A stretch of 64,000 nucleotides of DNA from Dolomedes plantarius (taxonomy: Eukaryota; Arthropoda; Arachnida; Araneae; Dolomedidae). The translations under genes were made by a program, and so were the position numbers. The notes beneath the pieces are model-generated. The model had not been told where the DNA came from and made no database searches. It was given only the letters and a program-made list of their open reading frames with translations. Below are positions 21,803-33,829 of the stretch, one piece after another. The DNA lies in assembly GCA_907164885.2 (NCBI GenBank), contig OU015503.1:70895488-70959487 (forward strand). Reading direction: 5' to 3'. The first letter of the stretch is position 1, and the number at the start of each line of letters is the position of its first letter.

Positions 21803-22227
21803 GGCTGCATTGTACTCATTCTATTGGATTCAATCACCTTAATATTAACCTATGGAGAAAATGTATCCAAGGATTGCCGACTTGAATTCAAAGATTTTTT
21901 TTTAAAAATGGTACTCCGTAATAGAGAAAGAAATTTTACACCTTGGGGCATTTTTTGCTTTTTTAAAAAATGCAAATAATATTATTTAATTTAAATTATA
22001 AGGAGAAAAATATCAGGTATAGTGTATTTTAAACGCTCATCAATTACTGTGGTGGACACAATTTATAAAATGAATCCTGTTGCAAGGTGCAGAAAAGTTG
22101 AGGCTATCTGAAAATACCATTTTTATTGGATTATAACTGAATTTATGTAGCTGTCAATGGTAGACACGTTTTCTCTATAGGTTAACATAGAGGTGAGCGA
22201 ATCCAATAGGGTTAGTACACAGCAGCC
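21803..22227. mobile_element. inverted-repeat MITE, GGCTGC ends (copy 1)
   Basis: The two ends are inverted: left GGCTGCATTGTACTCATTC, right read inward GGCTGCTGTGTACTAACCC, each followed by CTATTGGATTC and CACCT. The right flank is TTAA (22228-22231) and the left flank a degenerate TTCAA. Internal words such as AGGTGCAGAAAAGTTGAGGC and GCCCCAAGGTGTAAAA (or complements) are shared with the copy at 56290-56707. Non-coding. Confidence 0.75.
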
Positions 22228-22398
22228 TTAACCCTTCAGCGGGTGCGCCAATTTTTGGAACACCAGCAGGCGCGCGTGGCACAAAGTGCAATGTCTCTTT
22301 TAACCTTGATTATATCTTTTGTAACTTTTTTTTCAAATTGAAAATAAAAATTCTGCGATTTATGAAAAGATATAAAATGTTGATAATATTGAGATATA

Positions 22399-23908
22399 CA
22401 CTGGTGTAAGAAATTAAGAGAATTTTCAGACTTGGTCGATTATCTCTAGAACTACTGTACCGATTTTAATGAAATTTGATATGTAAATACATTGATACAA
22501 TATAAAACAAATAACCATTCAATAATTGTAATACACATGCATGATCGTGCGTAACACTCGTTGGAGTCGGAAGGTATGAAACAGCGGTTGCAGAATAAAC
22601 AAAAAAAAATGGGTTGCTTCTTGGCTTTATTTTGCAGCAATCGGTAAATTTCATATTGAAACAGTAAAAATGAGTAACCACCAACGTTTAGATGATGTAA
22701 CGAGGTGTCAAATTGTGGGGAGGCTAGAAGCAGGCCAATCTCAAGTCCAAATTTGTAGAGAGTTCAATTTAACGCCCAGTGTCGTGTGTAACTTATGGAA
22801 ACAGTTCCAGGATACCGGAGAGACACGACCAAGAGCCACGACTGTCAGAGAAGATCGCCATTTGTCGATTATAGCGAGGCCTAACAGGGGTGCTACAGCT
22901 TCTCAGCTCTAACGTGACTTGTATGCAGCCACAGGAACCCGTGTATCAAGGGTGATTGTTTCCAAAAGACTTCATGAGAGAGGGTTGTTTGCAAGAAGAC
23001 CTGCTGTTTGCGTCCCGCTCACTTCTACGAACAGGATAATCCCTTTATCATGGTGCAGAGAGCATAGAGATTGGAGTATGGATCAATGGGCGACCGTTCT
23101 CTTCACTGATGAGTCCCGGTTCAGCCTAAACACCGATTCTCGACGTACGTTCATATGGAGAGAACCAGGGTCCCGCTACCTACCCTCCAATGTCCACGAA
23201 ATCTACCATTATGGTGGAGGAGGAGGTTTAATGGTCTGGGCAGGCATCATGTTGGATGGCCGCACACCTCTCCATGTATTTGAAAGAGGCACTGTGACTG
23301 GTGTGAGGTATAGGGATGAGGTCTTGGAGCCCTATGTTCACCTTTTCAGGGGTGCAGTTGGCCCCGAGTTCATTTTAATGGACGATAACGCGAGGCCACA
23401 TAGAGCTCTTCTGGTCGACGAATTTCTAGAGAGTGATGATATTCGCCGGATGGATTGGCCAGCCAGATCTCCAGACCTTAACCCTATAGAACATGTCTGG
23501 GACGCTCTGGGGAGGGCAATTACAACTCGCAATCCCGCTCCGAGAACCATCCAGGGAATGAAAACAGCGTTGCTGAACGAGTGGGCCCAATTGCCACAGG
23601 AAATGATAAACTGCCTTATTTCAAGTATGAAATCACGCAGCGAGACCTGTATATCTGTAAGAGGGGACCATATCCCCTATTAACCCATCTATTAACCCAT
23701 TTTTTTGGTTATTCTGCAGCCGCTGTTTTATACCTTCCGACTAAAACGAGTGTTACGCACGATCATGCGTGTGTATTACTATTGTTGAATGGTTATTTGT
23801 TTTGTATTGTATCAATGTATGTACATATCAAATTTCATTAAAATCGGTACAGTAGTTCTACAGATAATTGGCCAAGTCTGCAAATTCTCTTAATTTCTTA
23901 CACCAGTG
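22399..23908 (+). mobile_element. Tc1-like transposon with about 200-bp inverted repeats
   Basis: Ends CACTGGTGTAAGAAATTAAG, with TA at 22397-22398 and 23909-23910. The inverted similarity extends about 190-200 bp inward, to TTCTGCAG/CTGCAGAATAA-type words. Length is 1510 bp. The transposase gene fills the centre and is nearly intact. Of the DNA transposons here this is the best preserved. Confidence 0.93.
22670..23683 (+). pseudogene. Tc1 transposase, DD34E, one nonsense codon
   Basis: Starts MSNHQRLDDVTRCQIVGRLE; a single frame of 338 codons is broken only by TAA at 22910-22912, between ASQL and RDLYAATG. A bipartite helix-turn-helix region occupies roughly residues 10-130. Catalytic motifs: FTDESRFSLN (first Asp), MDDNARPH (second Asp), [12 protein letters not shown] (Glu), with 34 residues between the last two. 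The C-terminus is complete (SRSETCISVRGDHIPY). It would cut and paste at TA dinucleotides. One stop and no indel suggest recent loss, or a sequencing-level difference. Confidence 0.93.
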
Positions 23909-24310
23909 TATTTATAGTAATTAAAGGCCTAACAATGCAGATACAATCGCCTTATTTCAAATCTGTCCGGTTTATTGGATCCTATTATGTCCAAAAATCT
24001 AAAAGACGAAGAGATTGTCTACCTTCGTGATATGCGGAATACCGTGAAATAGTTGCACATTTGATCGACTATATAAACTCCTGCTTTTGTCGTATTCTAA
24101 TCCAATGTAATCGCTGGTTTACCACGGTTAAATCACGACTACCAGTGAAATGGAAAGGAATACAAGGGTCAGAAAATCAGACCTGCGTTAGAAAGGGTGT
24201 AGCTATAAATAGAAACTGCTTAGACCATTCAAACTTTATATGTAAAAAAAGCAAACCATTCAAAATTTCGAAAATGTTGCACTTTGTACACGGGTGGGCC
24301 GGCTGAAGGG

Positions 24311-24385
24311 TTTAGCAGTAGGTCCATGTGTAATTATCCCTCCTGTAGCAAAGAATGACCGTAGCGATCTCAATAGACCAACCAT
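24311..24385 (+). mobile_element. 3' part of tRNA-derived SINE
   Basis: TTTAGCAGTAGGTCC...GTAGCAAAGAATGACCGTAGCG matches the 3' part of the SINE at 4983-5157. The missing 5' part should lie left of the TTAA elements. At 21745-21802 there is a B-box-like CCTGTGGGTGTCAGTTCC and an ATCGGATTCAA, which I read as its decayed remainder. Confidence 0.7.
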
Positions 24386-25094
24386 TTTTCGTAAGTGTCT
24401 ATAAGGTATTTTCAGACAAGGACAGAAGAGTGTATTGCGCCACATATCAAAACTGTGTAACAAAATATTTTCCGTCAGTTAAACGAGCCGTAAATGCCCG
24501 TTTCACAGCAAGAGCTGACTTTATTACCTCGTTAACAAACCAAACGAGGGCCGCAGCCATTTAAAATAACCAATTGGACTACTTTTTTTGTATCACGAAG
24601 TGCGATTTTTAAACTTAATTTTCTCTCACAGCATGTAATCAGAGCTCCGGTCTTTTGATTGATGTCTGCTATGTCCGAATGAATAAATTATTCATGCTCT
24701 TTCCTTCGGTCGTTGATTTTGTCACACATCCTTACTGAACAAAAGCCATTCTTCATATCTGACTGACTGGAAGGTATCTTGAGGTCAGAGATTCTGTGGG
24801 GTGGTGAACTTTGAGCAGAATTTAATGCAGAGGCTATTGAATGGAACTTTTCCCGAGTTTTGTTATCTATTTGGGAATAATATGTAAAGAATGCATGAAA
24901 AGTAAGTGTAAAGAATACGTGAATTGTTTACATAAACGTACATTACAAGGTGTAATCTCGATATTTTAAGTCTCACGGGAATTAAAAAAATGATATATCA
25001 AGAAACAGATTTCTTAAAGCTTTTCGATCGATAATTGATAATTTTCAAGCATACAGCTGAAAAATATTAATCTTAGATAAAGCATGATGCTTGT
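24386..25094. other. no gene seen
   Basis: Mixed-composition sequence. Short frames near 24260-24560 have no recognisable motif and overlap on both strands. No terminal repeats were paired. Confidence 0.5.
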
Positions 25095-25096
25095 TA

Positions 25097-25870
25097 CACT
25101 ATCTGGCCAAAAAGTATCCGGAAGCCCAGTGGTACGGACTCAGAGAGTCCTGAGGCATATATTAATATGATGTTGGTCCTCCTTTTGTTTCGATGACAGC
25201 CTGTACACGTCTGGGGAGACTTTCCACCAGTTTTTGGTAGGTGTCCATAGTAACTGACTTTTAGGCGCCCATCACAGCTGAAGTGAGTGCTGGCAGTGAG
25301 GATGGTCGATTTGGTTGTCTACGTCATCTGCGTTCTAATTCGTCCCAAAGGTGTTCAATGGGATTTAGATCGGGGCTCTGAGAAGGTCAGCCCAATTTTT
25401 TTGAACACCCATTTCGTCAAACCATGCCGGGTCAAGACTCGTTCTGTAAATGGAGCAGTTATCCTGCTGGAAGAGAAATGGGCCTTCCCCGAAATATTGC
25501 CATAGAGTTGGGAGAGCAGCATTGTCCAGAATGTCCACATACATATCAGAGTTCATGTTTCCAACCACAGCAACTAAGAAACCCAGGCCAAACCATGAAA
25601 AACACCCCCACACCATGTTGCTGCCACCACCAAACTTAACAGTTGGCACAATGCAGTCATGCAAGAGGAGCTCGCCGGGCGTCCGCCAAACCCAGATGCG
25701 TCCATAGGACTGCCATATTGTAAAGCGAGATTCATCACTCCAAAGAACATTTTTCCACATGTCCACGGTCCAATGACGGTGAGCTTTGTACCATTGCAAT
25801 CGACGCTTGGCATTCTGGGGAGTGATGAGCGGCTGAACGACCATGGAATCCCAGGCAAAAGTGATGGAGA
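25097..25870 (-). mobile_element. Tc1-like transposon, truncated at its 5' side
   Basis: The left (3' of gene) end CACTATCTGGCCAAAAAGTA follows a TA (25095-25096). The opposite end, with the N-terminal coding part and second inverted repeat, is missing; similarity fades near 25870. Confidence 0.85.
25162..25865 (-). pseudogene. Tc1 transposase C-terminal two thirds
   Basis: Minus-strand segments in order: a GFHGR-like region near 25860 (frame-shifted), [27 protein letters not shown] (first Asp), [34 protein letters not shown] (second Asp), then after a small deletion [13 protein letters not shown] (Glu) and KGGPTSY followed by TAA at 25162-25164. The DNA-binding region is mostly lost. It is a different family from the elements at 2259 and 22399. 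Confidence 0.9.
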
Positions 25871-26164
25871 ACGCATTTCATAAAGGTAAACGGTGGCAAA
25901 GTATAAAAGTGTCTCTAAATCTGGTCTTGCCAATTCTGGATAAAGTTCTAACTGCTTACAACAGAACTGTTCTAAGTCCAGTTTTTCCAATTTCCTTTCA
26001 ATACGTGCATTATCTCATATTGCGATAAGATCGTCTTTTAATAAAACGCTGTCGTCCATTGAATTCAGGTCAAAGAAAGATAATTTGAGTATCCATCTAT
26101 TAATTTTGCTTATATTTCGCTTGGAAAAGTATCCATAAAATTATTCAGTTAATTGTTAATTTTT

Positions 26165-26245
26165 ATTAATTTTTTTAACCTTCTCTCGCACCCCTAGAAA
26201 TGCTCTCTCGTACCCCCAGGGGTGCCCGCACCCCCGGTTAAGAAC
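26165..26245. repeat. hAT-like end fragment
   Basis: GGTTAAGAACCATTG preceded by alternating CACCCC and GGGGTG words (CTCGCACCCCTAG, CCCAGGGGTGCC, GCACCCCCGG). This is the right-end style of hAT elements whose ends read CA(A/G)TGGTTCT-AACC. No partner end was found. Confidence 0.4.
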
Positions 26246-26752
26246 CATTGTTGTAAACGGTAGTGTAGCTCATGACAGAGATCAGTGTTATGATGTAATC
26301 CGTTAGCGTTTAGGCTATTTTAAGTTGTGCATTGATGGAACGTGCAGAGATCAAGACTCGCCTACTGGTGTATTGGCCAATCAAAGATAGATATCTTCAG
26401 GATGCACTTAAAAATTTTTTTTTCGATATAAATGATGTAAGTTGTCTTTCCTTCTTCTTTACGTTTAGTTCTAAATGTAAATGACGCTGAGGTATACACA
26501 CAAATAGGAACACGCCATTAATGTTTCTCAGTAGTGCTATAGTGCCAAATGAAGAATATACAGTACTACTGTTGGAAAAGATGAGCCAACTAATAACGAA
26601 AATGCCTCTAACTTTAATATAACTTGCAATATTTTGTAATAGTTATAATTTAAGACCATTACGAGGCAAAAACTATATACGCGTAACTGACATGAAGCCA
26701 ACTTCATTATCAAATGCTAATTTACACATATACTCACCAAACATACACCAAA

Positions 26753-27246
26753 AGGTACACTTAAGGTACACAGTGCATGAAACCGTGTAATTTTTACGAG
26801 CAATGGTTTTGACAAATGAGGCGGTGAAAGGCGGAAAAAGTGGTGTAAGTCACATTTTCAACTTTTTTTATTTGAGGGCAAAAATGTAATCTCCGTGTTC
26901 CATTTATAGTAGAATTGCAAATAATTATTATTTTAAGTATTATAATAATTATTACGAATTATAATTTGTTCAATTTGAAGTGGAATATTTGTAGTTTTTG
27001 CAGCAAAATGCTTTTGACTTACACCACTTTGCTTTCATCGCTTCAAATGTCCAAACCATTTATGACAAATATCAAAACCATATGGTTTTCACAAATGTCA
27101 AGACATTTGTCAAAACCGTTGCTCAGCTCCAAACCAGACCCCAAATTACAAATACATGAATCATAATATCCTCTAAAATGTCGAATAAGAGTTGAAAAAT
27201 TTTATGAACAAAAATTACACGGTTTCTTGCACTGTTTAAGTGTACC
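26753..27246. mobile_element. TIR element interrupted by a MITE at the duplication border
   Basis: Left GGTACACTTAAGGTACACAG...GAAACCGTGTAATTTTT and right, read inward, GGTACACTTAAACAGTGCAA then GAAACCGTGTAATTTTT. The centre contains two palindromes, AAAACCATATGGTTTT and ACAAATGTCAAGACATTTGT. The first 6.1-kb duplicated unit starts inside this element (27051), so the copy at 33175 has only the right part. Confidence 0.6.
26817..27045. mobile_element. MITE with TGAGGCGG ends (copy 2)
   Basis: TGAGGCGGTGAAAGGC on the left and CTTTCATCGCTTCA on the right, with GTGGTGTAAGTCAC and GACTTACACCACTTTG inside. The internal order is reversed relative to 14686-14967. Flanks are AA/AA rather than a clear TA. 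Confidence 0.75.
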
Positions 27247-27595
27247 TTCGACTGATCTGCTTACTCGCAGTAATGGAGGTCGCTGATTCGCAGTTAATAA
27301 ACGTTCCTCGAAACAATTCTTCGTTTCGTAATGATGTCGTCCTTGTTGGTAAAGAGATATTATCATTAAACTACTTTTTGCTGGTTATTTAAATTTTGTC
27401 AGCTATCAGAAGTAAGTTTTCAGTTTTAGCATTTACACATTTTACTTTCTTTATACATAGGTACTGCATTATGTTTCTTATTGTGCAAGAATTTATGTTA
27501 TTATAATTAACTACTCTAAAATTTTTAGTTTTATAGATTTAAAGAGAATATTTTTTTGCAGATTCTTTTGCTATCTGTTCGTCTCTCCCTCTTTC

Positions 27596-27734
<139 letters not shown>

Positions 27735-28480
27735 CATTTCCGTGACTGACTGACTGACAGATAATGCACAGACCAAACCGCTGGACCTAAAGGTCTGAAA
27801 TTTTTCATAGAGATTTTTCGTATAGTGTGGGGGTGCAATAAGAAATATTTTTGAAAAAATCTTCTTAGATTTTTAAAAATTCAATTTATAAGCTGTTTTT
27901 GTAACTTTTTAAAGTTTGCATTTAAAATAATAATCTGAGGGTTATTAAATTGATATCACGAGAAAGAACATAAAAATTCCTTTAAAAGGATATCTTTTCA
28001 TATCTTTACCTTCCTTTTCTGATTTTTGGTGAATTTTTAAAGATTTTTAAATTTTAAAGATTTAGAATTTAATTTATTAAATGCTGATCACGTGGTTTCT
28101 TTTTAATATGCGATGCTTTAAATTAATTTTGAGTCACATGCATAACAACGAAATAAAGTGACTAAAAATATTTAAATAAAGTAAAGGATAAAATTTAACC
28201 ACTAAGCTATTGAGATGGAAGTTTTTTTAAGAATTTAATGGAAAATTAGTAAGTTTTATGGATATTACAAATTAAATGCATACATTGACATTTGTATTTA
28301 ATTCGAATATCTTCTTCTACATTATTGTGTCTATAAAAATATCCCTTACGATATTTTTATAAATATTTTTTGGCATTAACTGCATACATTGAACGATACA
28401 TTTATTATAAATTTTTTTTCTTGGTATTAATTGCATACCAAAGGTTTTGCTCAATATATCCGGTGGTTCACTCCGAACCG
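27735..28480 (+). repeat. Helitron-related segment, unit A
   Basis: Starts near GACTGACTGACTGACAG and carries AAACCGCTGGACCTAAAG, then a long AT-rich body (GGTGAATTTTTAAAGATT, GCTGATCACGTGG). Homologous in reverse to about 12400-13095 in the Helitron-like element at 11602-13124. A GGTTCACTCCGAACC hairpin lies near 28465. The true ends are obscured by (TA)n. Confidence 0.6.
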
Positions 28481-28760
28481 TTAAGAAAAATGTTAGAATT
28501 CACAAAATGTATAACTCATTAATTGCTATGTGTATTTAATATTAATGTATTAAAAAATGATGAAATCTATTAAAAATGAACATTAATGAATTAAATTGAC
28601 TAAAATCGATTACATTAAAGAATAGGGAGACCGGGGTTAGTTGGCATAAGAGGCTAGTTGGCACACTGCTAAATTCCTGCCACCGTGGAGCTAGAGCGCT
28701 GTCATCTTACAAGTGGAGAGTGTATGTAAAGGTGCACCATCCACCATAACTTCAGTCTGA

Positions 28761-28805
28761 TTGTAAGCGTCACGAATGTAAGCGTCACGGTTGTAAGCGT
28801 CACCC
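28761..28805. repeat. 15-bp tandem repeat, three units
   Basis: Unit (T/A)TGTAAGCGTCACG(A/G), three copies here and four in unit B (34856-34915). Confidence 0.9.
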
Positions 28806-29188
28806 CTGTTTCATCATTTTTCTGACTGTTGAGTAAATTTTTTCATCGTATTTATTTCTGTTCTGGAGAACCTGTAAATTGAATTGAGGCGCTGCTGATG
28901 GCGGTTTTCGAAAGAGTGGTTAACTGTGGTTGCATGCGTGTATCATAATATTTTGTTTATGATGCTTGAGATTGTGTGGTATCCATCTTGTCTTTGAACA
29001 TCCCTGTGGGGCTAGTTGGCAAAGTTAGGTATGGGGTCAGCTGCATAGCTATGACAACTCGCCCCACACCTATGACAACTAACCCCTTCATTACTGTCCA
29101 TTGAAAAAGAAACAATTTCTGTGAAAAAATGAATAAATAAAGGTTTTAAAATAATGTTTAAATACGACTTATAAATGTTTTAAATCAT

Positions 29189-29664
29189 TATAGTTTTATT
29201 TCACTTACAATAGTTTATTTTTTATTTAAACTAGTTTCAATCCTTCGATCATCCTCAGTAAAACGTAACTAAAAGTATTTTCATCACATGATATCTTATC
29301 ATTTCGTTTTTAATTAAATTTTCTTTTATATATCTCATTATAATTGTATATTAATTTATTATACATTTTCATTTTCATTTTTTCATTTCATTGTTTAATT
29401 TGTTTCCTCCAATTATTTTAATAAATTAATTTCTTAAAAGAGAAAAAAATAGAAAGTCTTGAAAAAAATAAAAAGGAAAAGGAAAATGTATAATAAATTT
29501 ACGATACAATTAGAATGAGATGTATAAAAGAAAATTTAATTAAAAACCAAATGATAAGATATCATGTGATGAAAATACCTTTAGTCACGTTTTTCTGAGG
29601 ATGATCGAAAGATTGAAACTAGTTTAAACAATAAATAAACTATTGTAAGAGAAATAAAGCTATA
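29189..29664. mobile_element. foldback MITE inside the pogo element, unit A
   Basis: Arms of about 200 bp: TATAGTTTTATTTCACTTAC on the left and, reversed from the right, TATAGCTTTATTTCTCTTAC. They also share AACTAGTTTCAATC-TTCGAT, TTTTCATCACATGATATC and TTTAATTAAATTTTCTTTTA in mirrored order. No frame. It sits upstream of the transposase sequence. Confidence 0.78.
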
Positions 29665-29781
29665 TTTATTTAAAATTATTTTTTATGTATTCGAAATATT
29701 TCACCTTATCTAAGCCGATTTCACTAAAAAAGTTTATAAATAATGTTCTGAGAGAATAACAACCACTTATTGTTCTTCGCT

Positions 29782-31145
29782 ATGAGGAAGTACAAGAGAT
29801 AAACAGACCGAGTAAATCGACCAATGGAGAGGGTTGCTCACAATGTTGAAGCACACAATGTGAAATTCAAGCTCACAATGTTGAAGGCAAAAGCTTCGCT
29901 CAACATGATGGCTGGACCTGATTGGCTTTCTTATTTTATGAACAGAAACAAATCCTTATCTATTCGAACACCTGAGGCCGCTAGCCTAGCTCAAACCATC
30001 AGTTTCAACGACTAACGTCGGAAACTTTTTCACTTTACTTCAAACAGTACTGAACAGGCATGGATTCGAGCCACAGGACATCTACAACATGTTTGAGACT
30101 GGGATTACAACCATTCAAAATCCAGACAAGGTGATAGCACGGAAAGGGTTTAAGCAAATTGGACAATTCACCTCTACTGAAAGAGGTACCCTTGTTACTT
30201 TGGTTATTTGCGTCTCGGCCGGAGGAAGTGCTATTCCACCATTTTTCATTTTTCCACGAGCCAATTTCAATGAACATTTCGTGCGATCTGGACCAGAGGA
30301 CTCCAGCGGCGATGCCAACAAGTCAGGTTGGATGGTCGAACGAGATTTTGTGAACTTTGCCCAACATTTTATCCACTTTACCAGATGTTTACAAGAGCGA
30401 CCTGTTCTGCTTCTCCTCTATAACTATGACTCGCATTTGTCCACTGAAGCCCTCGACCTGTTCAAACGAAATGGGGTTACTGTCCTATCGTTTCCTCCAC
30501 ACTGCAGCCATAAATTTCCAACCATTTGACAGAACATCTTCTGCCGGCAACGAAGGAGACCTGTCTTGGAAAAGGAGCTGCAAAATAGAATCCTGCTGTT
30601 CATCGCCGATGTGTCTCAACTGCATTTAGACCCCTTAGAAAATACGTCAACACGGCATGTGACGCTTGGATGACCACTCATCCAGACAAAACTTTATCTA
30701 CGATATCCCAGCATTTGTGAAAACAGCTTTTCAATCAGCTATGACTCCGTCTAACATTACATCTGGATTTCAAGTGAATGGGATCTGTCTATTCAACCCA
30801 GTCATATTTGAGGACTCAGACTTTTTGCCATATTCTGTCACTGATCACCCTGCCCCAGTGGCTACACAAACTGCTGAAGAATGAGATTTAAAGGATCCCA
30901 ATGAACACTGTCTAACGACAAATGACCTTCCAGGAACACCGGAATTGGTGACCACTTCATCATCTACCCGACACATCACCTCAGAGGAAATTCACCCTTT
31001 CCCCAAAGCCGGGCCACGACAACAATCCAACCGTGGCCGAAGAAGAAAGCTTACTGCTATTTCAAAAGACACTCCTATCAAAGATAGAGTCGCGGCTGAA
31101 AGAGACAATAAGAAGAAAATGCCATGTTACCCTAAGTTTTTATAA
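29782..31145 (+). pseudogene. pogo/Tigger transposase, unit A
   Basis: The start MRKYKR at 29782 is followed by a stop and a deletion of most of the N-terminal DNA-binding region. A CENP-B-like part GPDWLSYFMNRNKSLSIRTP (29920-29980) and the DDE core remain: ETGITTIQNPDKVIARKGFK, GSAIPPFFIFPRANF, PVLLLLYNYDSHLS, VTVLSFPPHCSHKF, then (shifted) YVNTACDAWM and IYDIPAFVKTAFQSAMTP. Where the family normally has Asp in the (D)ETG motif this reads Phe, and in LLL(D)N it reads Tyr. Both key Asp residues therefore appear lost. The family consensus is from memory. Confidence 0.85.
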
Positions 31146-31206
31146 ATTAAAATGTTTTTCCTTGAAAATTGCTGTGTTTTGCGTAAGTATCCCTATCCAT
31201 ATCACG

Positions 31207-31297
31207 GTATGCCAACTCACCCCTAGGAGTATGCCAACTCACCCCTAGGGGTATGCCAACTCACCCCTAGGGGTATGCCAAATCACCCGGGTGCGGG
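31207..31297. repeat. 22-bp minisatellite, about four units, unit A
   Basis: Unit TATGCCAACTCACCCCTAGG with small variation. The inverted word GGGGTGAGTTGGCATA follows, and TATGCCAACTAGCCCCTGTC is the element's right end. The array may have grown from the terminal repeat. Confidence 0.85.
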
Positions 31298-31602
31298 GTG
31301 AGTTGGCATAGTTGCAAGCTTTTACGAAAAGTGTTTATGGGGTTATCTGAACACGGATTTAATTTATGGGTCCAACATGATTTTGTGGTCAAAAAGTGAA
31401 GCTATCCGCATTCACCAGAATCTCTCCAAGTAGTGCACAAAAAAATAGAAAAATCAAAAATCAAAATCTATGCCAACTAGCCCCTGTCTCCCCTACTAAT
31501 TAAATTAACTAAAAATGAAGAGAAATGGAAATAAATTAATTTTACCTTTAATTGTTGCTCACTGTTTTGATACAAAAATCTTCTGCTGACGTGATGATGA
31601 TT

Positions 31603-32013
31603 TCAAAAACATTTTATGAATTTCTTTGTCCAATACATCAAATGACTCCAACACTCCACTGTTTGTGTTGACAAAAATTTATTAATTGCACGCATCGCTG
31701 TTGTAGCAACTGATATGGTGGGGATTTCGTCATTTATGTGCTCCTCTTCATCAGCACCACATGCAGAATCTTCGATTTCAGAATGATTGATTTTAATTTC
31801 TTCCACAATATCTTCATCTGTCAGATTGTCACATATAATGACTTCATCATCACATGTTTCGAACAATTGCATGTCCCAATCTGAGAATGATGAAATTTTG
31901 TGCTTTTCTATCTATATCGCAATAGGTAAATCTTCATCAACTTCTTCATTCTTTGCTTCTTCAACATTCGTTGTATCTTCAACATTCTTGAAGAGTTTAA
32001 AAATTAAAAACAA
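31603..32013 (-). pseudogene. C-terminal remnant of a second Tigger-type transposase, unit A
   Basis: Minus-strand frame with MQLFETCDDEVIICDNLTDE, DIVEEIKINHSEIEDS, and IPTISVATTAMRAINKFL, the acidic C-terminal layout of Tigger-derived proteins. A TAG stop lies where unit B has TGG (IAI-W-IEKHK). Downstream the frame continues past Leu into STQTVECW, where unit B has TGA. No catalytic core is present. Confidence 0.65.
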
Positions 32014-32089
32014 TTCAGTAGTCGACTGAAAAAAGGTTGTTTATAGCCGATTCTTAAGATTTCTGAGTTTCGCTATAACGGGGTTCGAA

Positions 32090-32707
<618 letters not shown>

Positions 32708-33718
32708 AACGCTCAAGATAAAGAGTATTAAAGATGTCATTATATAAAATAAAGATCCCAGAATATTATTCCGTATTTAAAAAAGGAAATATACAAAATA
32801 GGAACACACAACTTCTTAAAATCAATAATAAAATTGGCAGCTTGTTTAAACTTATATTTCCTCAGTCGGCCGGGAAACATTAGTTCTTAAAATCCATTAA
32901 TAACATGTGGCATTGCCAAAGATCATTTGTGAATTATGAGACCATCACATGGCATGATCCCAGTCATAATTGAAGAACTATATTTATCATTCTTAAACTA
33001 TTTGCCCTGAGGTATAGTAAAAAACTGTATTTATTAATTTGTAGCCAATCTTAATTTTAAATGTTCTGAATGTAGATTTGAAGAATCTGTGCGTTTTTTT
33101 AAACCTGAAAATAAATCTCTGTTTCAGTGTAATATTGCAATGAACCTTTATTTTAGCACATTCTATATATTCATCCAAACCATTTATGACAAATATCAAA
33201 ACCATATGGTTTTCACAAATGTCAAGACATTTGTCAAAACCGTTGCTCAGCTCCAAACCAGACCCCAAATTACAAATACATGAATCATAATATCCTCTAA
33301 AATGTCGAATAAGAGTTGAAAAATTTTATGAACAAAAATTACACGGTTTCTTGCACTGTTTAAGTGTACCTTCGACTGATCTGCTTACTCTCAGTAATGG
33401 AGGTCGCTGATTCGCAGTTAATAAACGTTCCTCGAAACAATTCTTCGTTTCGTAATGATGTCGTCATTGTTGGTAAAGAGATATTATCATTAAACTACTT
33501 TTTGCTGGTTATTTTAATTTTGTCAGCTATCAGAAGTAAGTTTTCAGTTTTAGCATTTACACATTTTACTTTCTTTATACATAGGTACTGCAATATGTTT
33601 CTTATTGTGCAAGAATTTATGTTATTATAATTAACTACTCTAAAATTTTTAGTTTTATAGATTTAAAGAGAATATTTTTTTGCAGATTCTTTTGCTATCT
33701 GTTCGTCTCTCCCTCTTT

Positions 33719-33730
33719 CATATATATATA

Positions 33731-33821
<91 letters not shown>

Positions 33822-33829
33822 ATATATAT
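33719..33829. repeat. (TA)n microsatellite, unit B
   Basis: Shorter allele-like counterpart of 27596-27734. Confidence 0.9.

Larger units (their letters stand above)
22232..24310. mobile_element. piggyBac-type non-autonomous element carrying a Tc1
   Basis: Left TTAA (22228-22231) then CCCTTCAGCGGGTGCGCC; right end read inward CCCTTCAGCCGGCCCACC, flanked by TTTA (24311-24314). A second inverted word, CAAAGTGCAA, lies near both ends. Without the Tc1 it is about 570 bp and non-coding. The right flank continues as the SINE 3' part (GCAGTAGGTCC), so the target was the SINE's TTAA. Confidence 0.75.
28625..31493 (+). mobile_element. pogo/Tigger-type element, unit A
   Basis: Ends GGGAGACCGGGGTTAGTTGG on the left and, read inward from the right, GGGGAGACAGGGGCTAGTTG, with TA on both sides (28623-28624, 31494-31495). 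It contains a decayed transposase with a DDE_1-type core, a foldback insertion and a 22-bp minisatellite. 2869 bp long. Confidence 0.88.

Noticed and set aside
28761..28805. CRISPR-like array
   Set aside because: Direct 15-bp repeats without spacers, in a eukaryotic transposon; an ordinary minisatellite.
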